64,000 nt of DNA from Paulownia fortunei (Eukaryota > Streptophyta > Magnoliopsida > Lamiales > Paulowniaceae), in NCBI GenBank assembly GCA_019321725.1, contig CM033122.1, forward strand, positions 13,604,274-13,668,273, in the 5' to 3' direction. Positions 23,796-35,883 of the stretch are shown piece after piece; within the stretch, counting starts at the first letter, position 1; the number at the start of each line of letters is the position of its first letter. The translations under genes and the position numbers were made by a program. The notes beneath the pieces are model-generated. The model saw only the letters and a program-made list of their open reading frames with translations, had not been told where the DNA came from and did no database searches.

Positions 23796-25898
23796 GTTGG
23801 ATAGAAAAGCCTAAGTGTAATCAATTAGATGCTTTTGATCCCTTTATTGTTAAGTATGTGTAGAAAAGTAAGTTAAATGATGCATTTGAAAAACTACTGT
23901 AAAATTCAAAAGGAGGAGAGATGGAGGATGAATGCTTGGTGCTTGCCCTTGTACACTTTGATGCCAAATTACCTTCTTAAGAAGAATTTTCAATGAAATC
24001 AAAATTTCTAGGCAATCTAAGACCAAGATTATGATCAACCATTCAAGGTGAGGCCCATGTGGAGAAATTCAAACCCCATGATACAAGGTGATTAACGTTG
24101 ATCCAAGCTCTACTTGGGAGAAGGTAACAAGCATAAGATGTCTAAATTTCATATTACATTTTCCCAAAGTGAGGTAATAAAGTCGGGCCAATGAATATAA
24201 ACCAAACGCTTCTTGGGAGGCAACCAAACTTCTTTGCTTTCTTTGCTTGTGAATAATTTCTTAGTTTTTGAAACATGTTCCATTTCTAGATTTAGGCATG
24301 TCGAGCTTTCTTTTGTTTAGCTATTGTATTTTCACTTTTGTGAATAGCCCATGTGCGTAGATGGACATCTCCTTTGTGATATGTGTGGATCGCCCATGGA
24401 GTCCAAAGACATCATCTATTTGAATGGGGAGTTTTCTATTTCCTCCGTCTTATATACTTTATTTCTTTAAATATTGAGGACAATGTTAATTTTAGAGTTG
24501 GGGGTAAGATTCGTATTTTGTGTGTTTAAGCTTTATGTGAAAATTTGAGCTAATTTTTTTTAATTTTGTTGAAGTGTGAATTACACATGTTGTATGATAA
24601 GAGTCCAAGAGCAAGCATGCTTTATTCATAAACTTAGTTGAGTTCATGTTTTGTGAATGAACGAACAACTTGATTATCGATTGTTTATGATGATACCTAA
24701 TTGATATTGTATAGAGTCTATAGGAAAGAAATATTGCTAATCTTGTGACATGGCAATTTTTGTGCGTATTTAATCCTTGTCATGAATGATGAATTTTTAT
24801 TGAATACATTGTGTTGAAATGTTGTGAATTGCATGCTACTTGGTGTTGGATTTTACTTCTAATGAGTGGTATTTGTCATTTTGTAGTGTTTTAGAACTTG
24901 TTTGATTACTCTTTGAGGTGAAATCCTAGATAACTAGCAAACTTGGAAATGATTTACGCCATCTTTGACTCATTTGTGCCTTTCAAGACTACATGATCAC
25001 ATTTTTATTCACTAGTTACCCCTTTGAGCCTTTTTCAAAGAATGGCATATGCAATGCATATGAATGACCACCATTCGACTTTATTTCTTGAAGCTCACTA
25101 CACCTACCCTTTACAACCCAAAAAAAAAACAATGACTGTCCCTAAGAGAGCTTAAGATGTGACACTTTGTGCCTAATCTTATCAAGGGGTCATATGGAGA
25201 CATGTTGATGGCATAGATGAATGCATTTAGGGGTATGAGCAAGGAAAATGTGCAAGAAAACCATCCCAACTCATGTTGATGAAAAGAAGCAAGTTTGGGG
25301 GTTGTGAAAGCAAAAGAACAAGAAATAAAGCCTTGGGATTCATTAAAAATAAGAAAAAGAAAATAAAAAGAAAAGAAGTAAAAGAAAAAAAAGTTGTTGA
25401 AAAAAGAAAAGGAGAGCATGAATTCAAAAGAAAAAGTGAAGAGAATTAGGAAAGAGAAAAGAAATTAGGAGAGTGAGATTTTATGCGCAATGTTTTATGC
25501 TCTCTTACGTTGTTTATCCTTACCCTTTCTTTGTAAGCCAATACCTAGACCTTATATTACAAGCTTATTCAAGTCTTTTTTATCTAAGTTTGCAAGTGTC
25601 TACATTAGTGGAGAAGTTGTATGAAAAGCAAGCCTATGGAACACCTAGAACATCTTTGCTTAGATCATAAGAGTTATTGGTTATGAAATTCATACTTTAA
25701 TGCATGCATAAAACTTGAGCTTGACACTTCACAAACACACGTTTTGAATTCATGACAAGATTGATGAAACACAAGTTTGGTAATGTCATTTAACTAGCTT
25801 TGTTACTAACCTTTGGATTCATGTGACACAAGTTTTGTTGTTTGATTTTGAGTTTTGCTTAAGGATGAGCAAAAGGTAAGTTTTGGGGTGTTTGATAG
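23796..25898 (+). mobile_element. Athila-like Gypsy 3' internal region
   Basis: This plus-strand sequence lacks an intact protein but looks like the tail of an Athila-type Gypsy element. Two short blocks encode ALLGR/LLGRQ-like ends (about 24100-24120 and 24205-24225), typical of the end of pol in this group. A purine-rich signal GAGTTGGGGGTAAG occurs at about 24500 after GAGGACAATG. A second lies at 25863-25893 (GGATGAGCAAAAGG then GTTTTGGGGTG) and directly precedes an LTR start TGATAGGC at 25899. The region between holds A-rich and T-rich runs and no recognisable gene. Confidence 0.7.
25863..25893 (+). other. Gypsy polypurine tract
   Basis: Purine-rich sequence with GGATGAGCAAAAGG and GTTTTGGGGTG sits just ahead of TGATAGGC. 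The arrangement GGACGAGCAAA, then AAGTTTGGGG, then TGATAAG is usual at the 3' end of Athila-like elements. Confidence 0.65.
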
Positions 25899-27899
25899 GC
25901 TCTAAAATTGTGATATTTTTGACACCTTCGTGAGCATAATTGCACATGTTTTTGTCTTACAATCAATACAATTATGTCTTATTTTGTGATAATTGTGTGT
26001 AGAAGCTAAGAATGAGGAATGGAGTTGATAAGTGCCTACTTTTACATATTTTGTATCGATTCCTTTATGTATTCCTTATTTTGTTCTTATTAATATTATG
26101 TTTTTATTAATATTTTGTGTGTGATAGGAGTTTGAGAATTAAAGGATTGAAAATGAGTAAAAACGAAGTTGAAACAAGCATTCTTAGGTTAAATTTCATT
26201 AACACGGTGCTACTGTGACAATTTTTATATTTTGGGAATAAATTTGTGATCCAATGCCCTATTGACTTGATTTTTAGCTCATTTGATAGATACGTGATAG
26301 ATCTACAACTTTTATATTGACAACTTAAGGCAGTTTAATTTCTTTCAAAGAGAAACATCCAATTAAATAGTCAAAAGTGTACTGAAACTTTTAGATATGA
26401 CAGTTTTATTATTTTTGACGTAACTTTTTTCACAAATATGATATAGATCTGATTCAAGTGGCTAAAGAAATATAATAAATAGGGATACAATTGTTGTGAA
26501 GACACCAAAAGCCTGTTCATCCCAGAGAGAGGTCAAAAATTAATTGAAATGGGTAGAACAGTGTCAAAGCATTAAAGTAAATGAGAAAAAACTGCAGCAA
26601 CTGCACCTAGGTGCCAACGAAAACTGAGGTCATTGGGCCTAGGCACCAAAGCTAAATGAAAATATAGCAGTTGGTGTCTAGGTGTCAAAAGAGGGCACCT
26701 AACTGCCATCCATTTAATAGAATTAATTCCTTTTGCTTGGAGTTGCAACAAGTGGCGATCAAAGGCAAATTTTGGCATCTTTTATGATAAATACACATTA
26801 GATACACCTACACATCACTCCCCATGTGTTGGACTTGATAGAGACACTGTACACACAAAATTGACATATATTGAATTCATAGATCATATCATACATCATT
26901 CAACACATAATTCTCACATACTCTTCCTCTCCACCCAAAACACCCATTTTTCCATATATCTCCACACACTACACCAAAACCACACACACCCATCATCAAG
27001 GAATTGGGGATTCAACAAAAAGGAAATAAGGAGTTTCATTGGGTAATGAAGATTTTAAAGAAGTGAAGAATCACTTTGTAGTTTTAATCTTCTATTTTAA
27101 TTTCTCCTCTCATTTTGTTTAGTTTAGAAAAATTTGTAAGAATCATGATGTTGGGAAACTCTTTATTCTTACTTAATTTTAGTATGACCTAAACTACTTT
27201 TACCAAGGCTTGGAAGGTTGTTTCTGTGAAGTGAATTTGTGACTTGCATGTGATGTGTATGATTGTTGACTTTGTGATGAGCAAGCACTATGTTATTAAT
27301 ACTCCTTAAAATTTAGCCAGTTTTGAGATGAACCTTGTTGTGGTGATCGAGAATAGGAGGTCTCATGTGGTGTATGCCATGGGTTAAGTTACTATAGGAA
27401 TATAGGAGTTAACATATGCAATAGTCATAGACTTGATCGTCGAAAGCTAGAGGAAATCACAAAGTCTAATGCATTATTGGATAGTTAAACTTGTATAGGA
27501 ATATACCGGTTGCTTTCTAGTAATAGGTGTGGTACATCTTATAAAAGAGCATCACATAATATTGGAGTTCCCACTATCATATAATTCAATGTCAATCCTA
27601 TTCACTAACTTGTAAGAATTCACAATGCAATAAAACGACAATCCAACACCTTGGTACATCTTCACCTAAGTTTTAATCCCCTATTTTTCTTGATTATTTT
27701 TGTTTCTTATTAATTTTCAGGTTTAAGTTTTCAATCAACCTACCAAACTTTTGCTAGGTTAAATATAGTTGGATTATCTATACTTGAATAGTTGATCATA
27801 TACACTCTAGGGACACGACATCTGTATACTCATACACTTTATTACTTGTTAGCCCATACACTTGTGGAATTAGATTGCATTTAATTGCAAGCCACTACA
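25899..27899 (+). repeat. Gypsy LTR X, plus orientation, probably interrupted
   Basis: The LTR starts TGATAGGCTC and ends about 27899, just before the tRNA-Asp-type PBS. Its start and its second half match, in inverted form, the LTR at 29182-30588, for example the run of CACACACCCAT and the block just before TTTTAATCTTCT. It is about 600 bases longer than that copy. The extra segment starts about 26024 with TGATAAGTGCCTAC, itself an LTR-like start resembling the outer end of the LTR at 50310-51997, so a second LTR fragment (about 26024-26525) seems inserted. Internal borders are approximate. Confidence 0.65.
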
Positions 27900-27905
27900 A
27901 ATTTT

Positions 27906-27923
27906 TGGCGTCGTTGCTAGGGA
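27906..27923 (+). other. Gypsy PBS, tRNA-Asp type
   Basis: TGGCGTCGTTGCTAGGGA differs at three positions from TGGCGCCGTTGCCGGGGA, the PBS of Athila-like elements, complementary to a tRNA-Asp 3' end. It follows LTR X by a few bases and precedes gag. Confidence 0.8.
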
Positions 27924-28089
27924 GTATGTTTTTGCAATATTAAGGTTGATTTATCTGGCTGTAGTTTGACCATTTTAATTGCTTTATTTTTGTTTTATTG
28001 ATTTTGCTTTTGTTTTTGTTTTTTTTTTCTCTTTGAACAAGCTACTTTGAGAGCTCTTATTTTTCATTGCAGGTGTTGTTAGTGCATGA

Positions 28090-28560
28090 CTCAATCATCT
28101 GCATGGGATTTTGATACGACCTAAAATTGAAAGAACTCTATGTTAGTTGATAAAGGAAGTAAAAGAGGAATGAATGGCCAACAACGAGCGAGACATAGAG
28201 AATAGATCATTGTTAGATTATGCTAAACATTTGGTCAATGGGACTAATTCTAGTAATAGGAGACTGGAAATACAAGCAAACACTTTAAATTTATGATCAT
28301 TCAAATGATACAAACTTCAATGCAATATGGTAGTTTGTTTAGTGATGACCCCAATGCCCATATTGCAAACTTCTTGGAGATTTGTGAGATTTTTAAGCAC
28401 AATGGAGTGACTGATGATGCTATTAGGCTAAGATTATTTCTATTTTCTTTGAGGGATAAAGACAAGAGTTGGCTTAATTCATTGCCTTCCAGATTAATCA
28501 CCACATGGGAGGCCATGGCACAAGCATTCCTTGCCAAGTACTTTCCACCTTCCATAGAAT
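28090..28560 (+). pseudogene. Gypsy gag fragment, plus strand
   Basis: The open frame 28293-28592 encodes the core of a Retrotrans_gag domain: DDPNAHIANFLEICEIFKHN, then LFLFSLRDKDKSWLNSLP and TTWEAMAQAFLAKYFPP. This is the standard Athila-type gag signature. Upstream sequence from about 28090 encodes the N-terminal part with breaks. The gene is cut after about 28560, where an inverted gag copy starts. Gag would form the virus-like particle; this truncated piece cannot. Confidence 0.85.
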
Positions 28561-29160
28561 ACTTGTGCCATGGCCTCCTATGTGGTGATTGATCCTGTGG
28601 GCAACGAATTAAGCCAACTCTTGGCTTTATCCCTCAAATAAAATGGAAATCATCTCACTCAAATAGCATCATTAGTTACTCCATTGTGCTTAAAAGTGTC
28701 ATAAATCTCGAAGAAGTTGGCGATGTAGGCATTAGGGTCGTCACTCAATGAACCACCAAATTGTATTGAATTTTGTATCATTTGAATAATTGTCAGTTTA
28801 GTTTCAAAAGTGTTTGGCTCTACTGTAAATTGGTCCCGTTGGACGAAGGCTTGGCATAGTCCACCAATTATCTTTTTTTCACATCTTACTCGTTGTTAGC
28901 CATTCTTTCCTCTTTTGCTTCCCTTATAAGCAAACCAAGAGCTCTCTCTATTTCTAGGTCGTATAGCTCAAAATCCTATGTAGATGACTGGGTCATGCAC
29001 CAACAATACTTACAATGAAAAATAAGAACTCTCAAAGTAACTTAAACAAAGAAAAATGATACAAAGAAAATAAAAACAAAAATAATGAACAAAAATGAAG
29101 CAAATAAAATGGTCAAACTATAACTAGACAATCAACTTTGATAACATACAAAAACACACT
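28561..29160 (-). pseudogene. Gypsy gag fragment, minus strand (inverted copy)
   Basis: The minus strand of 28561-28800 encodes the same gag core as 28293-28522, clearly diverged. The DP.A.IANF.EI block and the AKSWLNSLP block are both recognisable. A stop lies in the middle. Upstream gag and leader continue to the PBS at 29161-29177. This copy points toward the plus-strand copy, giving a head-to-head pair. Confidence 0.8.
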
Positions 29161-29177
29161 CCCTAGCAATGGCGCCA
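29161..29177 (-). other. Gypsy PBS, tRNA-Asp type (inverted copy)
   Basis: The minus strand reads TGGCGCCATTGCTAGGG, near the Athila consensus TGGCGCCGTTGCCGGGG. It sits between gag and the inverted LTR, so this is a genuine 5' end of a minus-strand element. Confidence 0.8.
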
Positions 29178-29181
29178 AAGC

Positions 29182-30588
29182 CACCCCAAAATAGGTGTTA
29201 ACAAACCGAAAGTACACGAAGTCAAGAAGTAATAAAGAGTGAGTAAAGTATCGTATCCCTAGGGAGTGCATGTGTAATTATCAAATATATATTACCTATG
29301 CTATATTTGACCAAACGATTATAGTGGTGACTAAATTAAGATGCAACAGTTATCAAATTTAACAAAAGCAATTAAAACCCATGGAGATTAATGAATTGAA
29401 CTCAATACTAAGAAGAGTCAAGGCATTAGTTAGTCATTCTATATGGCTATGAACCTAACTCGATTATGATTAGGAATGATTTAGACTATGTAATGATCAG
29501 TCTTCCTAATGTAATTGGTACTCTCTCTTGAGTCAGACTAAATCTACCCCCAGTAGGCCATCAACGCCATCTCTAGCTATGGGCCATCCCACTAAGAGTG
29601 TCTTGAGCCTTGTGAATTTTGCTAGTTTTCAATTTTCACACCTATGCCTATATCTCTATAGGGGTCATTCCGTGGTATATACTACCTGATCCATTACTAC
29701 AACCACATCTCTTGGTTTTAATTGCAATAATTAAAAATCAACTTAAAATTGGCCAAGTCTCAAGAAGCATTAAAATATAGTAAAAAATAACATTCCAATC
29801 ACAATATGAAATTCAACTCATGACTCCATTAAGATGGTTTTCCAAGCTTTGACAAAAATGGTTTAGTTCATATTGAAATTAAACAAGCACCGAGTGTTTG
29901 CCAACAAAATTATTCTTACAAATTTCTCAAAACTAAACTAAATAAAAGAAGGAATTAAAGTAGAAGATTACAACCACTAAGTGGTTCTTCACTTGTTTTT
30001 CAAATTCTTCAATGCCCAATGAAGTTCCTCCTCTTGTTGTCTTTAAATCCCAAACTCTTTGGTAATGGGTGTGTGTACTCTTGATGTAGTGTATGGAGTT
30101 GTATGGGAAAATGGGTATTTTATGGACATAAAAGTGTGTGAGAATTTAGGTGTAGAGTGTGAGTAGGTGATGAATTGTGTGTGTGTGTATAGTGTATCTA
30201 TCAAGAGCATCACATGTGTAATGATATATAGGTGTACCTACTATGTATATCTCACAAAAGATGTAGATTCATGATAGATCACCACATGTCACACAAAAAC
30301 AGCATCAACATCTTTTCAGTTAGCAGGGCAATGCCTAGGCTCTGCACATTCTCCCCATTTTCCTTCTTGCAACACCTAGGCTTTACAGGGCACCGCCACA
30401 TTCTGCCCATTATTTCAATATTTTCAAATTTTCAGCATTTTCTTCTCCTTTTTAATCAATCACCTTAAATTATGTACCTACATAAAATTTATCAAAAGAT
30501 AAGTGCACAAATCCACCAATTATATGACAAAACATCCTAATTTGTGCTATTAAAAGTGTCAGAAATATGTTAAATTATGAGCTTATCA
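29182..30588 (-). repeat. Gypsy LTR X, minus orientation
   Basis: This roughly 1.4-kb LTR has sense start TGATAAGCTCATAATT at 30588 and sense end close to the PBS at 29177. It matches LTR X at 25899-27899 in inverted orientation. The minus strand has a CACACAC tract near 30170-30190 and the shared block ahead of TTTTAATCTTCT. The inner border is uncertain by several bases. Confidence 0.7.
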
Positions 30589-30592
30589 AAAT

Positions 30593-30775
30593 CATTGCAA
30601 AGATGAGACCCCACAGTCGGTATCCAATTCCCAAGAAGCATCATTGACTAATAAGTTAACTTTAACAAAATAAATACCTAAACTCTTCAGACTCGCAATA
30701 TACTCCTTATATTTCCTCTTCCAATGCTATTTATCATCTGCTTTGTTAGAACCCTTCGAGACCACACTAGTTTGT
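30593..30775 (-). pseudogene. Copia gag/protease junction fragment
   Basis: The minus strand encodes NDASWELDTDCG, the Copia protease motif with DTD in place of DTG, preceded by a decayed zinc-knuckle region. It aligns with the protease region split by element 3. About 180 bases remain between LTR X and the next LTR-A. Confidence 0.7.
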
Positions 30776-32925
30776 TTAGTTGGCTTAATCCTGAGATATG
30801 CGTATTAGAAAAATAATTTTTTTAGAATAAACATACCATAACAATTACAGCAGTACCCAGATCTAATGCAATTTTAACGATTTTGCAATTTTCAAAGGTT
30901 GTATAAAATAAATAAAAGTTTCGATTTATACCTTTAAGCACTCCGATTGTTATAGAATTTAAAGCAATCGATTGCTAGCCCTTTTTTAAGGTTGGTTCAT
31001 AGGGATTCAAGTATTTTTCTTCTAAAGCAGTCCACACTTTGAGCAAAAACACAGAATCTGGACTCCGCTAGCAATTTAGATTCTTTAACTAACCTAGTTT
31101 TTGGAGTGTGTTTTTGTGAATATTAATTCTTTGTATCAACTTGTAATAAAAAGAACTAACACTTTGAAGAATGATGGAATTTTTTGGTTGAAGAAAAGAT
31201 GGAAGAAAGAAAAGAAAATTCTCTCTTTTTTTCCTTGGATGGCTAAAAATATGGAGTAATAATTACTCAAATTTTCGGTCCCCTCATATATATATAGTAG
31301 TGGTCAAAAATTTCCAACAGTCCAACTCTTAGTATTTTTGCTCTTCTCATTTACTGGTTGGAATATTTTTGGTAGATTCCAAATCTTCCAAAAAATTTCA
31401 ACTCTATCTCTTGTATTTTCCAAAGATACGTAGAGATTTCCAATAACATTAAACTCTTGGGTTTCCATTTTTTCAAACAACTCTTGTGGGCCTCTCCTAA
31501 TGGGCCTTTTTGAATTGGACTTCGACTTAAGAAAAATCTCACAATTAATCCAATTAATTGTTTAAATCCAAATTTAATTAATTAATTCCATCTAGTCAAC
31601 CTAATCAAATTAGGCTCAATTAAATAATCCAATTATTTAGTTAAGTAAATTAATTTATGATCTACATAATTAATTAATCTAATCAAATAATTATTTCACT
31701 TCAATTGGGCTTTCTAATCTTATTAGGTTCAATTAAATAATCTAATTATTTTAATTAAATAATTAATTCAACCCCTTGAATTTGAATTAATTTGAGCCCT
31801 AATCAATTAATTCTTCATTAATTAATTTGATCCAACTCCTTGGATAAATTCTTAAGTTAGAAATATTTCATCTCAAATTGTGTGTGACCATTTAGGTTCA
31901 CAACTAAGCTAGCAGTGAGATTGCAACATTTATAATTTATGAATAATAATTATTTTAATTAATTAATCACTTGAAATTAACTCCTTAAATTCAAAAACCT
32001 CAAAAGTCATGGGAAACATCTAGTAAGTGTATAATGACTACCTAGTCTTAGGTGAATTAGCTGTGAACCTATTTCAATTATGAGTACAATACACATAAGG
32101 TCATTTTCTCATCTAATCTCCCAATTGAGTCTATGGCTTGGATTAATATTTAAAACCCTAACTGACTTAATAACTATGATTCCATTTTAAATTGCAATGA
32201 CTCATGATGATTCGTTAGAAAACCCTGGTCTAACATTCATCCTACCTTAGCTAATACTTCTAAGTCATGAGCTTTGAAAACATAAAAGATTCATTTGTTC
32301 TGCCAGACAAGTGATGGGTTCTTTGTTGGCTACTCATTAATCTCCATACATGTCAATGCAATATCCAACGTGCCACTTTTGTAATTATCAAGCAATCAGA
32401 ATATACAATAAAATGGAACATGAAAATGTACAAAGCTACTATGGTGACTCAAGTCCAAGGATTAATCGTGTACTATCGTAACATGAAAATTCTTATTTTG
32501 ATAAATAACTTTCCAATTAAGAATTTTTAGTGGGCCTGTTCAGTGAACTTGTTCTCTAACAAGCACTGGCATATATGCAATAGCATCACTATGCTAATAT
32601 TTATAGAGCGAGACATTATCCTCATACGAGCATGTATCATATGCGTGAGTCTATTGTGCTATTTGATATCCCATCTCAAAAATCCCTAGACTCGAAACTA
32701 ATTTATAACCAAAGCCATAAAGGTATTTTCCATGATCACCATCAAATGCGTGACCATACCGCATAGCAAAATTTGATCTAGAGACTTTATCTAATTACTA
32801 CATGCAATTAAAGATAAAAAAATATTAGCCTATTTTATTAATATAATTTGAAAAAGATTATTTTTACAAATACAAGAGTATAGAATATGCTCAATCTAAT
32901 TGGCATATCGGGGACTACTCTAGCA
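30776..32925 (-). repeat. 3' LTR-A of the Copia remnant
   Basis: About 2150 bp. The right border is exact (CTACTCTAGCA, then the polypurine tract). The left border is blurred because TGTTTAGTTGGC stands where the family has TGTTGGG. Internal blocks match 6273-8469 best, including the tract around GGATTCAAGT and AGCAATTTAGATTC. Confidence 0.78.
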
Positions 32926-32939
32926 ATCTCTCACTTGCC

Positions 32940-34376
32940 TTAATGTTAATTGCCCATGTACTTTAGGCCATATTCTCAAGATGTCCATCGAATACCTTCT
33001 GCGTTAGGGGTTTGGTCAGTAGGTCTGCTATATTTTTTGTTAAAACGACTCTATCTACTACGACGTCACCTCTGTCAATGATCTCACTAATCAGGTGGTA
33101 TCGCCTTATAATGTGCTTGGATTTTTTATGAGATCTTGGTTCTTTTGCCTGCGCAATAGCTCCATTGTTATCATAGTATATCCATAACGAATAGAACTAC
33201 ACCCAACTATTGAAAGGAGTTCCTCATCTAAATAGCTTTCTTTGTTGTCGTCTCTGGCTTGAACTCTTCCAACTGACCATGCTACCATTAATGGTGAATA
33301 CGTATCTGGACATGGACTTTGAATTATCTATATCGAACTAAAAATTAGAATCGGTATAGCCTTCTAGTTTCAGTTCTCTAGAGTCATATATAAGAAAGAT
33401 ATCCTTAGTTCTTCTCAAGTACTTGAGAGTAATCTTTACGATCTTCTAGTGTTCCTCACTTGGATTGGACTGATATCTGCTCGTGACACTCATATCATAT
33501 GCGACATCAGGCCTTGTACATAGCAAACCATATATTATACTTCCAATGGCAGATGCATAAGGTATGCAATTGATCATTTCCCTCTCCTTAGGAGTCTTTA
33601 AAGACATAGCCTTTAAGAGAGAAATGCCATGACTCATTGGCAAGAATCCTCGTTTATATTTTTCTATGTTAAAGCACTTTAGCATTTTATCTATGTATGT
33701 GGATTGAAATAGTCTGATCATCCTTCTAGACCTATATCTATAGATCTTTATTACATAATAAAGAATGCTTTACCTAAATCTTTTATGGAGAACTAGTTAA
33801 ACAACCAAGATTTAGTTGACTACAGCATTCCCACATTATTCTCAATGAGTAGGATGTCATCAACATACAACATAATAAATGTCAGTACGCTTCCACTAAC
33901 CTTCTTGTAAACACAAGATTAATTTGGATTCTTATAGAAATTAAATGATTTGATTGTCTCGTCAAATAGGATGTTCCAACTTCAAAAAGCCTGCTTGAAT
34001 CCATAAATGGATGTTTGGAGCTTGCAAATTTTTTGCTCACTCCCACTGGATATGAAGCCTTCTGGTTGCCTTATATAGATCTCTTCCTTAATGTTTCCAT
34101 TAAGGAAAGCAGTCTTCACATCTATCTGGCATATCTCGTAGTTATAATATATTGATACGGCCAGTAGTGTCCTCATAATCAATTCCTTACTTCTGAGTAT
34201 AACCTTTCACGACCAGTCGTGCTTTATAGGTCACTACCTCTCCATTTACTCCAAGTTTTTGCTTGTAGACCCATTTTTAGCTAATGAAAAATATTCCCTG
34301 TTGTAGGTCCACCAAGGTCCATACCTTGTTGGAATACATGGAATCCATCTCGGACTCCTTTGTTGGTGATTTCAAG
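32940..34376 (-). pseudogene. Copia RT and RNase H remnant
   Basis: The minus strand carries RT with the block QIDVKTAFLNGNIKEEIYIR (33982-34182), the catalytic YVDD motif at 33856-33867 (context LYVDDILL), and the RT-RNase H link at 33446-33721 (TYIDKMLKCFNIEKYKRGFL and TRPDVAYDMSVTSRYQ). Frame breaks separate these blocks. Part of RNase H lies at 33000-33440. The 5' part of RT and everything before it is cut off. Confidence 0.87.
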
Positions 34377-35800
34377 AAATTGTAATATTTTCTTCTATTT
34401 CTCCAAATATTGTTTTGTGTGGGCATATTCACAATGCTTTGAGATATGTAAAGTTATAAGTTTACTCTTGATAGAATGGTCATTTTAATGTCTTATCAAA
34501 ATAAATGACTTGAAAAGTGTGTAACCAAACTTTGGCTAGGATAACTTGGAAAGTGGATGATTGACTTTGGCTAAAATAATTAACCAATTAAATAATTTAA
34601 AAAATGAGAAATTATCATGTTTTGAGCTTTTGGTGTCCACCTATTTGCTTTGCTCTCACTATCTTTTTGGGTCGAGGAGCTTTATCTTGATTTATCTCAA
34701 TATTCAATCGATATATTATTTCACACGATGAATGAAGCAATTTATAATTTAACCTTAATTAAACTAGGTATTTTGTCGAGGAGGCTTTGCTTTTACTCAA
34801 TATTAAATATTGGATGAGCGAGCTTCATCTCTATTCACTTAAGTGTTGGAACAAAGAAGAGGTCACGTGTTGAGTGAGGCAGTTTATTTTACGATAGAGG
34901 ATGTTATCCTCTTTGATCTTTCCATGCCTGTTATAGAGAAGAGAGGAGTCTAGTGAGTCCACTAAGTCTAAGGACTCTAGTGAGTCTGTTGAAGTGGACA
35001 TCATCTTATTTCCATGCATCGTAGATGAGACCCCTAAGGTAGTCTCAGGCTTAGGAGTTAAAGGTGTTTCTCATGCCGAGAGGGGTGGTTCATTTCACAC
35101 ACGAGCATTGACATTAAGTTTTGTGATACTACTTTGACTCGTGATGAATTGAAGGCCTTGTGCAGAATAATATTAAGTATTTCCTCATCGTATGAGTTTG
35201 GTGCTTCCTCGAGTTGGTCAGAGCATTAAGGGTCCTCCTTCAAGTTACTTCACCATTTATTTAGCTTTTTTCATCATCTTTATTTCTTATTTCGTAGGTT
35301 CACTAATGCTTTTTTTTTTAGTATCTTAAGCTGGCCTTTATTCTGGGCGAGCATGGGGAGGGACTCCCCTTGAGGTGATGGCTATGGCGGTAGATGATAA
35401 TGAGGCAGTTGAAATTATTAGCCATGATGATGGCAACGAAACTGTTGACGCAGTTAATGTAGTTACTTCCACCACTCTCCTTGCTTAGTAGAGATGAGAT
35501 TTTTGGTGGACTTAGGATTTTTTCTTTTATTTATGCTATCATCTTTCATAGAAACATTTTCTTTACTTCTTCGTAGAGATAGTTTTTTTTGCTTAGCTAG
35601 ATGCCTAAGCATGTAAACACTTTCTGCTTTTATGGGTAGACTTGGCTACTTTTAATTGAATTCTTTTCGCGAGCTTGAGCTTAATTACTAACCTGGTATA
35701 TACTTGATTTTGTGTATTATTGAGGTTACATTACCTGGTTTATTGTTTGTCTGTTTACGCAATGCTTGCTAATGTTGTTTTATGTGGAGGTAGTTCCACT
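34377..35800. other. Unassigned repeat-like sequence, possible accessory ORF piece
   Basis: No intact gene is seen. Two related phrases, TCGAGGAGCTTTATC near 34674 and TCGAGGAGGCTTTGC near 34777, suggest degenerate repeats. On the plus strand 35325-35488 reads open as a protein end (EVMAMAVDDNEAVEII), preceded by a T-rich tract and AG, like an exon after an intron. Antisense accessory ORFs occur in Tat-lineage Gypsy elements, and the flanking PBS and LTR at 37680-38220 are on the minus strand, so this could be such a piece. That is inference only. Confidence 0.35.
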
Positions 35801-35883
35801 TAGTTCTTTGTCTCTTTGAGAAGATTCCCTTTAACCATCTAGGGCTAGGCCTAGCTAAACTCGAGCGATGACGAGTAATCTCG

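Larger units (their letters stand above)
30776..34376 (-). mobile_element. Copia remnant with 3' LTR-A and RT/RNase H
   Basis: This is the 3' half of a minus-strand Copia element. It has an LTR (30776-32925), a polypurine tract (32926-32939, sense GGCAAGTGAGAGAT) and pol remnants to 34376, where similarity stops within RT. The family is that of element 1: the RT block at 33982-34182 is close to 175-400. Integrase, protease, gag and the 5' LTR are missing, so the copy is truncated. Confidence 0.82.

Noticed and set aside
25111..25427. Phe-rich open frames on the minus strand
   Set aside because: They are translations of an A-rich stretch on the plus strand in a Gypsy 3' region. Low complexity accounts for them.
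28500..28590. A perfect hairpin or recent palindrome at the gag junction
   Set aside because: The arms match over hundreds of bases but with many differences, and about 38 bases separate them. They are two diverged copies in opposite orientation.
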